A DNA stretch of 64,000 nt from Ostrinia nubilalis (GCF_963855985.1 NC_087096.1:9734001-9798000); one strand, 5' to 3'. Shown: positions 36,501-59,929, counted from the stretch's first letter. Notes: generated by a model not told the origin, from the letters alone. Numbers and translations are program-made.

Positions 36501-39021
36501 TACTGACACAAAAACAACTCAAAACAGGCGCGTTGAGCGAGGCGACCACTAAGAAGCCGCCTGTGCCAGCCATCTACATAGTGAAGTACAACCGCTTCGT
36601 GGACAACATTCTAGAGAAGATGAACGAAATCCTGAGGAAGTCGTATGATCCCGTCAGTGTGAAGTTGCAGCCGATCGATGCTAGCAAGAAGAGCACCAAG
36701 CCCAAGAAAAGCAGCACTAAGAACAACAAAAAGTAAGTTAATATAACTCATTAGTGGGAACATCATTTCGTTTCGATTCGAATAAATCGACCATAATTTT
36801 GATTAACCGAATTAGCAAAATAATAGACAAACATGACTAATTAACTATCCTAATTCTTCCAAAGTTTGGACGAATTCTTATGAAAGTACATTACAAGTCT
36901 AGTCAGTAAGTTACTTATGACCACAAGTCATAAGTAGCTTTGTTTCTACTTAGTTAAACTTGGAGAAGTAAAATATGGGTCGCGAATCATATATCGCCAC
37001 CGTTACTCAGGAATACAGAAAGAGTTGCCATAAGATATATTTATTTCCTGCCTGCTCGTCATGTTTATACAAAAGTATAGTAACGGTAAATCCTAGCTAT
37101 ATTTTCATTGTGACGAGTTTCAAATAACGATAAGTGTTATTATCTATTTGTATGTTTGATTCAAAATATTTTTCTGTAGGAAATCTCACAAGAAGAAGAA
37201 CACCCCTCGCACCGGAGACAGCAAAAAAGATAAAGCACCCGAAATCGCACAAGCCGAAAAAGAAAAATTCGAAGAGAAACCTAAAATCGAAGAGAACAAC
37301 GTTACCGAGAAACTGATCGAAAACGCATCCGAATCAAGAGCCAAGAAAGAAAAGGCTGAAAGCACTAAAGCTAAGCCAACGACTATTCGAACGAAACCGA
37401 CTAAGGCTACTAAGCCGAAACCAAAACCCCCGACGAAGAACAAGAAGCCAGTGAACAGTAATAAGATTAAGACGAACGAAAGCAAGAACAAGCCTCGTGC
37501 CAAAGGAACTTTGTACGGTCTGTCGTCGCTAAGAAGAGTTGGAGACGTTGCTGTGAACATCATGTCGAACAGGACCATGGTGAAGAGCAAGTTCGCCGTG
37601 GGACCACTCATTCTGAGAGTCGAGAAGGAGGTAAGAAACAGAAAAGTTCTTATATTCTTTTCTAATCTTCCTACATCTAAAATGCTACGTCGGTACTACG
37701 AGTAATACGAAAGTTCGTTTGTTAAGTTTTCAGTCATAAATCGCTGAACTAATTTAGATGAATTTTGGTATCTAATAGAAATACGTCAAGAGGTTGATTC
37801 AAATTCAAATAGTTCATTCAGATAGGCCCTTTCCAGGGCACTTATACACGTCCCAAATATGTATAGCTTGCCCTACCACCAAAATAGGGGACGAAAGTTC
37901 ATATTTATGCAAAAAAATAATAATTCAATAGATTTATCTACAGTAAAATATCGTGATAATAATAAATATGTAAGTAAATGCTGCAAGTGACATTAAGCCG
38001 ATTTCACGCTAAGCATAGCATGAAAAGCTACAACACCATCTTATCTATAATTACTCTGAATATAATCTCGATAGCAATCTTAGTCTAAGTAAATTACTGT
38101 ATCCATTTCGAACCGTACGTTCAGAATAATTCATTCAAGAATCTTTCATAATTAGTTAATAGTACAAGAAAGGAAATCAGTAACCAATTGTCATAGACTT
38201 AAAGTGATGCCGTGAGAAAGGTCGTTAATTTAACCCATACACAGACTATAGAGAACATGAGAAATGTCGTCAAATTGCTTTTTGTAGCTAGCAGTGCTGC
38301 TCTATGCTGGTCTTGAATACTTTTTTTTTATAAACGTTTGTTTTTACTTTTGTTTGTAGGTTGGCCGCGGCGCTAAGAAAGAGCTGAAGTCCGCGACTGC
38401 CACTACAGCGGAGATGACTGGCAAAATTAGCCTGATGGTTAATAACCAGGGCGTCGCTACCCTGCACTCTATCAAGGTTCTTCAGCCAAAACAGGTGAGA
38501 AAAACATTTTTTACTGATGTGAGTTACCATTTAAAGTTTTGACTGTGACTTACCCAATGTTTTCCGAAAGTTGGTTACTTCATACTGTATTTGTTGACTT
38601 CCAAAAATTTGCCCATCCTTCTCTTCATCATTTTGTATTCCTGCAATTTGTAAGAGAGATTAATAAATAGAGTAGTAAAAAGGAGTTTTGAGGATGTTAG
38701 ATAAATATTCACAAGATAAGAACTCTTTGACTAAATGAAATTTAAAAAAAAATCTTTACGTTAAGGTTAAATCTCCCAAATGTTCTTCACACAAAGTTGC
38801 CAGTTGAAAAAAAATCGAAATCCTAGAGAGCAATAATTCTATAGTTCATTACATTTAAACATACTAATCCGTAAACTTTAACTCCTCAGGTCCGCGTAGA
38901 CAGCAACCATGAAAGGACCCGCGAGCTCGTATGGAAGCGAAGCGCGAGGATCGCTCACGTGGTCTCCGAAAAACTCTTCGCTGCCTCCAGACCTATGTTC
39001 CAAACCGTCGTCCATCAGTAG
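31535..39021 (+). CDS. Secreted acidic/basic protein, long isoform (7 exons)
   Basis: Spliced model: 31535-31739, 32837-32944, 33028-33414, 36528-36732, 37180-37630, 38360-38494, 38890-39021; total 1623 nt, 540 residues. All donors are GT (GTACGT, GTAAGA, GTGAGT, GTAAGT, GTAAGA, GTGAGA) and acceptors AG with pyrimidine tracts; every junction keeps frame. Residues 1-19 form a signal peptide (MRSLFLLAALCCLVLSAYA), so the product enters the secretory pathway. Residues ~45-230 carry several runs of 7-12 Asp with Glu and an Ala/Glu/Pro spacer. From exon 4 the protein turns basic: a helix-like block (YIVKYNRFVDNILEKMNEIL), a Lys/Pro/Thr/Asn-rich linker (~290-400), then a conserved-looking C-terminal region with LYGLSSLRRVGDVAVN, FAVGPLILRVEKE, TTAEMTGKISLMVN and TLHSIKVLQPKQVRVDS. 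I do not recognise a named family; an insect extracellular or cuticle-matrix role is only a guess. Confidence 0.8.
33555..33788 (+). terminator. 3' UTR and poly(A) signal of the short isoform
   Basis: AATAAA at 33783-33788 lies 229 bp after the TAG, followed by a T/GT-rich stretch, the expected layout of a cleavage site. Confidence 0.6.
33789..36527 (+). other. Intron 3 of the long isoform
   Basis: Rest of the 3.1-kb intron 33415-36527. Mostly AT-rich. A GC-rich, CpG-containing block at 34260-34520 stands out and has overlapping open frames on both strands (for example 34273-34518 plus). No splice sites in matching phase were found for it, so it may be an enhancer, an unannotated exon or an old insertion. 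Confidence 0.5.
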
Positions 39022-39503
39022 ACTTTAGCCTGTAAACCTTAAAGACTATTTTACAATACATGACAGTAGGAACAAATGTATACTTTAGATGTACGACTGA
39101 ACATGTTTTGAGGTGGTAGGAAATTGGTGGAATGATTTTAGTTCTTATTACAATCAGGTCTAGATTAAATTTTGGTTGAGTTTTGGATTTTGAAGGCTTT
39201 GGTAGTGAACTTTAAATTGAATGAAATTAATTTTGAAAACAAATTGACTGATTGAAGATAAGTCGCTAACAGAAGGTGAAATGGTGGAACAGAATATTGC
39301 ATTTAAATAATTTTAGCTTAGGTTTAAGTTGAATTTTATACTGCATAGGTGTTATGATACTCATTATTAATAGTCAGAAATGCATTTATTATTTCGTAAC
39401 TAATGGTGCTAAGACTTAGGTCCCAGTGAACAATTATTTAATATTTATACATAGATAATAAATAATTTGTATTGTAACATACGAGTATTTTTTACAAAAT
39501 AAA
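39022..39503 (+). terminator. 3' UTR and poly(A) signal of the long isoform
   Basis: AATAAA at 39498-39503, ~480 bp after the stop codon, followed by T-rich sequence. Another AATAAA-like string occurs near 39459. Confidence 0.6.
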
Positions 39504-41943
39504 AATTTTAAAACTTTTAAGTGTTTTGTTTTAAAAAAATGTTGGCGATATTTTAAATTGCTACGTATATTACCTTTGTACCTACTAAATAAGATATACT
39601 AAACGTGACAAAGTGGATATGTAATAAAATACACTAAAATTTGAATGAAATCATACGAATTTATTTCTTATCGAAGTAAGTAAAAAATATTTAACAATAA
39701 GATATAATAAGTACAAGAATGTTAGCATCCTATTTATTGCACTGAAAAATTATAAAATAATCTGCATATTCACCACAAGTGTAACCATTAGTTGAGAGAT
39801 ATCATGTAAAGTACGGCCAACGAGAAGCGATACCAAATGTAAACAAACCCAATGTCATGGTCATTAGGAATAGCAGAGGTGCATAACTTTTTAATAGTCA
39901 GATTACATATTTTTGTAGGCAATATAGTTTTAAAAAATATCTGGCAAACCATAAAAATAGATGTTTTATTGAATTTTGTTTTTGTTATAATTTGAATTAT
40001 TGTACAATGTAGATTTAAATTAAATAACGAGAATAATAATAACATTTCTGCCTCACAATGTGCCCGGTGTATGACAACAGGCCTACCCCTTTTTTTAGAG
40101 ACATGAATATATCGGAATAATAAAATAAGAACCGACAAGTAACAGATTCGCCCTCGTGAATTACAACAACTATGTATTCTAAAATTTATGTCTGACTGTT
40201 GACGAACCCGTCTGACTTTGACATATTTTGGCGGGAGAACGAGACATTACGACAAATACATAAGATGGGAAGAGACAGAATAGATTGTCCACTCGACAGT
40301 CGAATCGACCTTTCGTATCGCTGCTAGTTGGCCGTACTTTAGTAATAAATCATGCTAAAACAATTGAAAATCGAAAAAACAAAACAACATCTGACAAAAA
40401 AGGGAAGATTAAAAATCAATAAAATGTAACTGGTAAGCGGTCTATCTTATAAGCTTACCGGTCTCTGGGATAGATAACGATTAAAATTAAAAATTATCTG
40501 GTGTATAGCCCCATCTACTATGAGACAAAGGTTGGTTTTTACCGGCAACGATGATTATAATGTCACACTTATGGTGGTAAAGTAAAAATATTAAAAAAAT
40601 GTTTTGTTGAGTTGTAATTAACGTAATAAATATTTATTTTACATACGAGTATAGTTGAGCGCCTATGCTCACACTACTGCATGAAAGTAACGCCTCACAA
40701 TGGCTACTAAAATATATTGAACACTGGTTTAACAAAGAAGAATCATTTTAATGTATTCAAGTGCATTGCTTTTTACTGCATTGGTGTGTTTACATTGCAC
40801 GGGACTGTTAAAAATATCACATAAAATGAATAAGGCTTGCTTGCATAAATTACATAATGATTTACTTCAATAATAGTTAACATAACCAAAGTAAGTACTA
40901 ACTTAAGTCTGCACTCTGCACTGGCCATACGAATACACATTCAAAGACACGGTTGTAAAATGAACACAATAAAATAGGAAATCGCTCACTAAATATACAA
41001 ATATTTATTTTGTTTTACATTAGCCTGCATTAGAAAAAATGGCGTGAATGATATAAGGTATCTTGTAGTTATTTCTATAAGAAAATAAATAATAAGTATT
41101 GGATAGTTTACCCCTATTCTTACTTATCCTCATGGAATAAATGTGTCTTATGAAAAAGATTGTAAGGGACATATTATTTTGCCAAAACAATGTTATTCTT
41201 GAGGATACTGCTAGGACAAAGGGGTCATATTCGTACATAAAACTTGACTGTATCTTGGCTGAACACGCATCTTTGGTAACTAACATTCCAATTGCCATTA
41301 GTACTTTATCTTAAAACTATATTTTGTCACTCACCACTAAAGTCTTGTATAGATTCGATACTAAAAGTAAAAAAGAATCACAATAATGTGATATTTTCTA
41401 ATAGATTAATTAAGTATCTAACTACTTACAAAATTGTATTTACTTATACTTATGAAGTGATCGGAAAATTGGGCGATTATTTATTTTAACTTTCCACACG
41501 AAAACAATATGAAAAAGAAAATATTAAGGTTTTATAAGTGTGCTTGCATTGTGTGCATTATTCAATTAAAAAATTATTGAGATTTTGGTTTCAGAGCATA
41601 GATTTTACCATTTTGTGAATACTTGATTAATAGAAGTGTTGTTTCGTAAAACATGGCGTTAAATTAAATAAACGCGCGTAGATCACTCTTACGATAAAAT
41701 AATGGTAGACTCGACAGAAACAGGATAGTTGGTCATTATAGCTGGAATTATTAATAAATTTAATTATAGCACACTGAATGACGTCAAAAACGACGACATC
41801 GCTTGTATAAATTCATTGATGAATAATTCGAATGCATTTTAATATTTAGGCATCACTTATACAGAAGAACTCCACTGTCCCGTCCAGGCTAGGCTTTTCC
41901 TATTCGATTCGTTGAATCTATTCGATCCAACTTCAGTCTCCGG
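39504..41943. other. Space between two convergent genes
   Basis: AT-rich, no gene seen. It should include the 3' UTR of the minus-strand transporter gene; TTTATT (AATAAA on the minus strand) occurs at 41480-41485, ~460 bp past the stop codon, and at ~41004. Confidence 0.45.
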
Positions 41944-53397
<11,454 letters not shown>

Positions 53398-53844
53398 CTG
53401 AAACAAAAGTGGTTTTATGCTAAAAGCTTTAGGTTTTAGTACTTATAGTCCCAGAACTAGGCTAGGGTTCAATTTAGGGTCATTGTCAATCATTTCTTTT
53501 TGTAATAAAATGCTTGGGAAATTAAATAGTATCATGATTTTATTAAAAACTAGCTTCCCGCCCGCGTGAAAAAAGGGCTTGGTTTTCCCGGAAATGCAAC
53601 GAACATTTAAAAAAAATATTTGGTAAAATTAGTCCAGGCGTTGTTGAGCTATGTGCTTACCAACACATTTTGAGATTCATTTTTATATTATAGAAGATGT
53701 TCAACTGTGTGGCACGCTACTGCTAATCCATACACCGAACCGCAGGTGACGTTTACGGAGCATGTGTTGTTCATGAAAATATTGTTGCTGGGTCGCATAC
53801 TATTTATATGATAATAGTTGGTGTTTTTTACCTTCATTTCATTA
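53398..53844. other. Transporter intron, 5' direction
   Basis: Intron between the first visible exon and exons beyond the window. A reversed Helitron 3'-end scrap (CTAGCTTCCCGCCCGCG) is at 53550-53567. Confidence 0.45.
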
Positions 53845-54940
53845 TACAGTGTGAGTCACGTTAAAGTGTACATATGAAAATAGATGAAACTAGACCTATT
53901 TTTATCGACATAAAAGAGGTCAAAAATTTTTTGAGATTTTTTTTTAAATTTTTTATAGAATTTTTTTTCTTCCAATTACTTATTGTAAAGAAAACGTAAT
54001 AACTTTTAAACTAAGCGGTATATCCTGATAAAATAAAAACAGTAATAATGCTAAATAACATGCGATACTAAAAAAATACATAAAATACACAAAAAATGCC
54101 AACAAATAATAAAAAATGATACTTTTTGAAAAAAAATTGCTTTTAAATTCGTGTTTTTTTGGTTATTTGATAAATTTCTCCAAAAAATGCCCCTATAACA
54201 GGTGGTTTTTATTACTTTGTATTATTCTCTATCGTATTATCTTTGTAAAACCAAAAATCGCATGTCTCTATCCCTATCACAACATTTGCTATGATCGTTT
54301 GAACAAAGGCCTGCCACAACATTATTCTCCGCTACAGGTAGAGACAATTTTAATTTTAACTAAAATGCTTATTTTACTTCGAAATCTTTTGTTTTATTTG
54401 AAATCTAACTTGTTTTTATCAAAATTACAAATGTAGAGCCATTTTCACTTTCGTTGTTAACGAAGCGTTGAATGGCGCGCCCGGAGAGGCTTAGTTCAAA
54501 CGGTCATAGCAAATGTTGTGATAGGGATAGAGACATGCGATTTTTGGTTTTACAAAGATAATACGATTGAGAATAATACAAAGTAATAAAAACCACCTGT
54601 TATAGGGGCATTTTTTAGAGAAATTTATCAAATAACCAAAAAAAAACACGAATTTAAAAGCAGATTTTTTTCAAAAAGTATCATTTTTTATTATTTGTTA
54701 GCATTTTTTGTGTATTTTATGTATTTTTTTAGTATTGCCTGTTAATTAGCATTATTACTGTTTTTATTTTATCAGAATATACAGCTTAGTTTAAAAGTTA
54801 TTACGTTTTCTTTACAATAAGTAATTGGAAGAAAAAAAATTGTGTAAAAATTTTTAAAAAAATCTCAAAAAATGTTTGACCTCTTTTTTGTCGATAAAAA
54901 TAGGTCTAGTTTCATCTATTTTCATATGTACACTTTAACG

Positions 54941-55248
54941 TGTTAGAAAATCAGTAAATGTATGATTAATTCACATGAATTTATTTCAATTATTACTATT
55001 TCTTAATATTTTTTCTAATTTGTTTTTAAATTATAAGTAATTATACTGACTAACGCACGTGCTTCCGACTATGCGATTGGTGGGGAACACCCACTCCACT
55101 CGCCCCACTCTAACGGACATGATAAAAGGGCCGGGTAGCACGAGCGTTCGTCAGTGTGCGACGAGAAGTCAAAGTGTAAAGAACTCTGTAAAAGTGTAAT
55201 AAAGTGTGTGAAACTACAAGGAGTCTCATTCCAGCAAGATCCCTTTCA
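54941..55248 (+). repeat. 5' LTR of Ty3/Gypsy element
   Basis: 308 bp, TGTTAG...TTTCA. TATA-like GATAAAAGG at 55121-55129 and the arthropod initiator TCAGT at 55151-55155, ~30 bp apart, predict a start near 55153. AATAAA at 55198-55203. By eye it has no difference from the 3' LTR. Confidence 0.95.
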
Positions 55249-55324
55249 GTTCAGAAGTGGGATAACATTGAGATCGTGTTATTATCACACTCAATGTAAG
55301 AACATAACGCCCAAAAAGGGAATC
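55249..55324 (+). promoter_or_regulatory. Primer binding site and leader
   Basis: TCAGAAGTGGGA at 55251-55262, two bases after the LTR, is complementary to the acceptor arm of a typical insect tRNA-Leu but skips its last five nucleotides (CACCA). An offset tRNA-Leu primer is what I recall for the mdg3 group. Leader up to the ATG at 55325. Confidence 0.55.
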
Positions 55325-58300
55325 ATGGACAAACGAAGACGCAAAAGAAAATCGGGCAGCCCTTTGACGAATGAACCTGAATCTTCTGTACGGGATTCAC
55401 GGTCACAGCAGCGTCACCGCAGCCCAGTAAGCAGCAATGACTCGCCTGATAGCGAGTTCGAGTCTCCTGTGCGCAAATCACGTCGCGTCCATCGGCGTGA
55501 TGACTCCAGAGGGCGTCATCATAGAAAACGACACCGACGCAGACATCGCTCGAAAGGTTCTTCACGGAGAAGTCGCCGCGACAGCACCAGCGAGGTGGAC
55601 CAGCCGGGCGCCCCGGAGCCGAAGGACAACCGCGAACAAGAACCAGGCGCAGCTGCTCCACAGCCTACCACAGTGAGTGCACCTTGTCCTAGTACTTCTG
55701 ATTCTAACGTTTTAGTTAATGCATTCAAAGACCTGATACAAACTATGAAAACAGATAGCGGTAGTGAAAGATATCCATCACTAAATGTAATTCCAGAATT
55801 CGATCCTTCAAAACGAAACCAAACAGTTGATATGTGGATCAGTAAGGTTAACGAATGTGCCCAAATTTATAATTGGACAGAAAGACAAACCATTCATTAC
55901 GCGTTACCTAAATTAACTGGTTTAGCGCAGAAATGGTATCAAGGCTTGCCTAGTTTATTGTTTTCCTGGTCTGAATGGCAAAATAAATTAAAATTGGCCT
56001 TTCCAAGTGACGAGAATTATGCTCAATTGTTGACAGAGATGCTTGCTTGTAAAGCCAGGTTTGGCGAATCATTAGAAGAATATTTTTATGAAAAGATGGT
56101 TCTATTAAATCGCTGTAAAATCTCTGGAAAGAATGCAACTGATTGTATACTGTTCGGTATAGATGACAGATCCGTGAGAACTAGCGCTGAAGCAGCTCAA
56201 TTCACGGAACCAGATAAATTACTTGTTTATCTTAGAAATGTTAGAGTACTTAAAAGAACAGATAAGTCAATCACACCTTTACAACCAAGCAACTCTGAAC
56301 CAAAACGTCAGAAATTTGTTAAAAATGTTAGTAACTCTAAGCCTACCAAATGCTATAATTGTGGTGTAGAAGGACACCCTTACTATAGATGTGAGCAGCC
56401 AATCAAGCGGTGTGACACATGTCACAAAGTTGGTCATTTAACTAACGACTGCCCAAATAAAAGTGGAACACAAAAAAGTAACACGGTTTTACGCATATCT
56501 AAAGAGCAAGATAATGATTCTAAATATTTTAAATTAGCCTCGGTAAATGGTCAGAATCTAAACTCTTTTATAGATTTTGGAAGTCAATGTACCATGATAC
56601 AGGAGTCCATTGCTAAAACCTTAGTTGATTCTTGGTCAGTATCTGATTTGCCCATTTTAAGAGGGTTTGGTGATAGTGTTGTAAATTGTTTGGGGAGATG
56701 TGAGGTTGAGATTGAAGTTGATTCAGCTAAAGCCACAGTGGAAGCACTTATCGTACCCGATAAGTTGCTGCGCGTACCAATTCTTCTCGGACAAACGTTT
56801 ACAGAGCAAGATCATGTAGTTGTTTACAAAACTAAAAACAAACTTAAAATTACGTCAGATTCATTAAAAACGATTGAACTGTACGTATCAAATCCTGTTT
56901 ATATTAATAAATATACAGAAGTTGATGTTTACTCTAAACCTGAATACACTGGAGATTTATTTATTGAACCTGGCTTATGTCAACATCATCAAAGGCAATA
57001 TCAATCAATTCAAAGTGTAATAAGACTGAACAAAGGACAAGGCAAAATCATAATTAAAGGCCTTGCACCTTCAGAGTTTGAATTAGTTAAAGATACTTTG
57101 ATAGTTCGAGCATTGCCTTTAAATGAGCTAGAGATATTAGATGTAAACAGAGTCGAACATAATATTCAAAATAAACCTGAGATTTCGCGTATTGATTCTA
57201 CTATGATGCATATTGATGATAGTATTGAGCCAGAGTACAAGGAACAACTTATAAATATGCTTAATGAATACAGAGACTGTTTTGCATGTTCGGTTAGGGA
57301 ATTAGGATGCGTCAGTGGTGCTGAAATGGAAATCAATCTCAACGACACCTCTCCCGTTGTCTATAGGCCCTATCGTTTATCTAATACCGAACGCGAAGTG
57401 GTGCGAAATATGGTCCAAGAGATGGAAGATTCCGGTATTATACAACAATCTTCATCGAACTATGCGTCACCAATTATTCTTATTCGTAAGAAAACTGGTG
57501 ACTATCGGCTTTGCGTGGATTTTAGAGCATTGAATAAAAAAACTATTAAGGAACATTACCCCCTTCCACGAATAGACGATCAACTAGACAATCTATCTGG
57601 TCATAGATACTACACATCCTTGGATCTTGCGTCTGGTTATTATCAGATCCCCATGGAAAATGCATCTAAGCATTTAACAGCTTTCATAACTCCGGACGGT
57701 CATTACGAGTTCAATCGGATGCCGTTTGGACTCGTTAATGCGCCGTCTGTTTTTCAAAAAACCATCAATAATATACTGGGAAACGCAAGATTCAAGGATG
57801 CGTTTGCGTATATGGATGACGTCATCATACCGTCAAAAACCGTGGAAGAGGGTCTCCAAATTCTTAAAAACATCTTGGACCTATTTCGAACCTCTGGTTT
57901 AACTTTAAATTTATCCAAATGCAATTTCCTTAAACAATCCATTGATTATCTGGGGTTTGAGGTTAATGAAAATGGGATAAAGCCCGGGAAAAAGAAGATA
58001 GAAGCGGTAGATAATTTTCCTAGACCTACAGACCAACATAAGGTCCGTCAATTTATTGGCTTAGCTAGTTTCTTCCGTCGTTTTATAAAAGACTTTTCCA
58101 TCATTGCAAGGCCCTTAACACAGCTTCTAAAGAAGGACACAAAATGGAAATGGGACAAAGTGGAGGAAAATGCTTTTAATACTCTAAAGAGTAAGCTTGT
58201 TGAACGCCCTATATTATCGTTTTACAATCCAGATTATGAGACGCAATTACATACTGATGCTTCGAAAGTAGGTATAGCTGGAATTTTAATGCAGAGACGT

Positions 58301-59929
58301 GATAAAGATTCACCTTTTAATGCGGTAGCATACTATAGTCGTCAAACATCTCCTGAGGAGGCTAAATTTACATCTTACGATTTAGAGACCTTAGCTGTTG
58401 TAGACTCCCTGAAAAGATTTAGGGTATACTTATTAGGTATTCCCTTCACCGTGGTTACTGACTGTAACTCATTACGATCCACCTTTGAAAAAAGAGATAC
58501 ATTGCCTAGGGTCGCGAGGTGGTGGAACATAATACAGGAGTTTGATATAAATATCGTTTATAAGCCGGGGACATCTATGACCCACGTAGATGCACTCAGC
58601 CGGAATCCAATTTCAAACACGATTGATGAATTCCAAGTTCGACAAATTGATACAGATTGGGTAGCTACAGTACAACAAAGCGATCCCGAACTGCAAAGAA
58701 TAGTTCATATTTTAAATGATAAAGAAAGCGACAACATAACTGAAATTAAAAATGGGTTTATCGTTAAAAGGGGATTATTATACCGAAAAACTGAAAATGG
58801 AGATCGCTGGGTTGTACCAAAAGGAGTAAGGTGGCAAGTAATGAAATCTAATCATGATGAAATAGGGCATTTTGGGTTTGACAAGACATATGAAAAGATA
58901 AAGAGTAATTATTGGTTTCCTAAAATGAGACGTTTTATAAAAAAATATGTTCAATCGTGTTTGGAATGCGCACATGCTAAGATTCCGGCTGGTAAAAAGG
59001 CAGGATTATTACACCCAATTGAAAAGGTCGACCAACCATTTCACACCTTACATATAGACCACTTAGGGCCATTTGTCCGCAGCAAAAAGAATAATTCGTA
59101 TCTTTTATTAATTATCGATGCATTCACCAAATTCATTGTTCTTGTCCCAGTTAAGAGTACCAAGTCCAGTCATTCCATTAAAGCCATAAAACACTATTTT
59201 CATACATTTAGTGTACCCAAGCGCCTGATTTCCGATAGAGGAACCTCTTTCACGTCTAAAACTTTTCAAAATTATGTTAGCTCCCTTGGCATCAAACACA
59301 TTATGAATGCGGTGGCTACTCCACGTGCCAATGGCCAAGTGGAGCGCTATAATAGAACCGTTTTATCCGCATTAACGGCAATGAACCACAGTAAGCCCGA
59401 TAACACTTGGGATGAGTGTGTCTCTGAAATCCAATGGGGTCTTAATAATACATTAAACAAAGGGACAGGGAAGAGTCCAGCTCAGGCTCTTTTTGGCATA
59501 AATTTGGTTGGCACTCCAGATTCACTGCTTCAACTTAATGTCGTAGATGAATCTGTCAATTTTACACCACCCTTAGAAGAAACTAGAAAAGAAATAACAG
59601 ATACAATAATAGTTAATCAAGAAAAACAAAAGGAACGATTCGATAAGTCCAGGAAAAACGTTACTTTCAAATTAGGAGAACTCGTTAGGGTAGAGAGAGA
59701 AGTCCCATCGGTAGGAAAAAGTAGGAAGCTACTTCCAAAAATCAGAGGGCCGTATCGTATCACTAAAATTTTAGACAACGACAGGTATGTCGTAGAAGAC
59801 ACACCATTGTCCCGTAAAGGAAATAGAAAATTTAGTGGCATATTCTCTGTTGACAAAATTCATCCATGGATGGTATTTAATAGGGCAGATTCACAATCTG
59901 AATCGTCTAATAATGATGACAGTGAATAA
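55325..59929 (+). CDS. Gag-Pol polyprotein, Ty3/Gypsy mdg3-like
   Basis: One uninterrupted frame of 1534 residues from the ATG at 55325; the frame is open further upstream into the LTR, but earlier in-frame ATGs are absent. Order: basic Arg/Ser-rich start (~1-70); retrotransposon Gag region (~140-310); two CX2CX4HX4C zinc knuckles at 343-356 and 363-376; aspartic protease with DFG at 417-419 where DTG or DSG is usual; reverse transcriptase with YMDD at 829-832; RNase H; integrase with an H-H-C-C motif and DD35E residues D1245, D1304, E1340; C-terminal acidic tail. No env frame. Gag and Pol fused without a frameshift suits a mdg3-like clade. All parts look intact, so the copy may be autonomous; the protease motif is the one oddity. 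It makes virus-like particles and new cDNA copies in the family; activity here is inferred. Confidence 0.93.
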   Translation: MDKRRRKRKSGSPLTNEPESSVRDSRSQQRHRSPVSSNDSPDSEFESPVRKSRRVHRRDDSRGRHHRKRHRRRHRSKGSSRRSRRDSTSEVDQPGAPEPKDNREQEPGAAAPQPTTVSAPCPSTSDSNVLVNAFKDLIQTMKTDSGSERYPSLNVIPEFDPSKRNQTVDMWISKVNECAQIYNWTERQTIHYALPKLTGLAQKWYQGLPSLLFSWSEWQNKLKLAFPSDENYAQLLTEMLACKARFGESLEEYFYEKMVLLNRCKISGKNATDCILFGIDDRSVRTSAEAAQFTEPDKLLVYLRNVRVLKRTDKSITPLQPSNSEPKRQKFVKNVSNSKPTKCYNCGVEGHPYYRCEQPIKRCDTCHKVGHLTNDCPNKSGTQKSNTVLRISKEQDNDSKYFKLASVNGQNLNSFIDFGSQCTMIQESIAKTLVDSWSVSDLPILRGFGDSVVNCLGRCEVEIEVDSAKATVEALIVPDKLLRVPILLGQTFTEQDHVVVYKTKNKLKITSDSLKTIELYVSNPVYINKYTEVDVYSKPEYTGDLFIEPGLCQHHQRQYQSIQSVIRLNKGQGKIIIKGLAPSEFELVKDTLIVRALPLNELEILDVNRVEHNIQNKPEISRIDSTMMHIDDSIEPEYKEQLINMLNEYRDCFACSVRELGCVSGAEMEINLNDTSPVVYRPYRLSNTEREVVRNMVQEMEDSGIIQQSSSNYASPIILIRKKTGDYRLCVDFRALNKKTIKEHYPLPRIDDQLDNLSGHRYYTSLDLASGYYQIPMENASKHLTAFITPDGHYEFNRMPFGLVNAPSVFQKTINNILGNARFKDAFAYMDDVIIPSKTVEEGLQILKNILDLFRTSGLTLNLSKCNFLKQSIDYLGFEVNENGIKPGKKKIEAVDNFPRPTDQHKVRQFIGLASFFRRFIKDFSIIARPLTQLLKKDTKWKWDKVEENAFNTLKSKLVERPILSFYNPDYETQLHTDASKVGIAGILMQRRDKDSPFNAVAYYSRQTSPEEAKFTSYDLETLAVVDSLKRFRVYLLGIPFTVVTDCNSLRSTFEKRDTLPRVARWWNIIQEFDINIVYKPGTSMTHVDALSRNPISNTIDEFQVRQIDTDWVATVQQSDPELQRIVHILNDKESDNITEIKNGFIVKRGLLYRKTENGDRWVVPKGVRWQVMKSNHDEIGHFGFDKTYEKIKSNYWFPKMRRFIKKYVQSCLECAHAKIPAGKKAGLLHPIEKVDQPFHTLHIDHLGPFVRSKKNNSYLLLIIDAFTKFIVLVPVKSTKSSHSIKAIKHYFHTFSVPKRLISDRGTSFTSKTFQNYVSSLGIKHIMNAVATPRANGQVERYNRTVLSALTAMNHSKPDNTWDECVSEIQWGLNNTLNKGTGKSPAQALFGINLVGTPDSLLQLNVVDESVNFTPPLEETRKEITDTIIVNQEKQKERFDKSRKNVTFKLGELVRVEREVPSVGKSRKLLPKIRGPYRITKILDNDRYVVEDTPLSRKGNRKFSGIFSVDKIHPWMVFNRADSQSESSNNDDSE

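Noticed and set aside
37180..39021. Naming the C-terminal region of the acidic/basic protein as DUF4774 or a JHBP-like domain
   Set aside because: Some short stretches felt familiar, but the motifs I remember for those families do not match well enough to assign either.
54116..54436. Open frame of 106 residues in the fold-back element
   Set aside because: Lies in AT-rich palindromic DNA, has no homologue pattern and is not kept open in the other copy at 20228-20500.
55154..55324. Upstream extension of Gag from a GTG in the LTR
   Set aside because: No ATG in that part, and it overlaps the LTR and primer binding site. The ATG at 55325 is the first sensible start.
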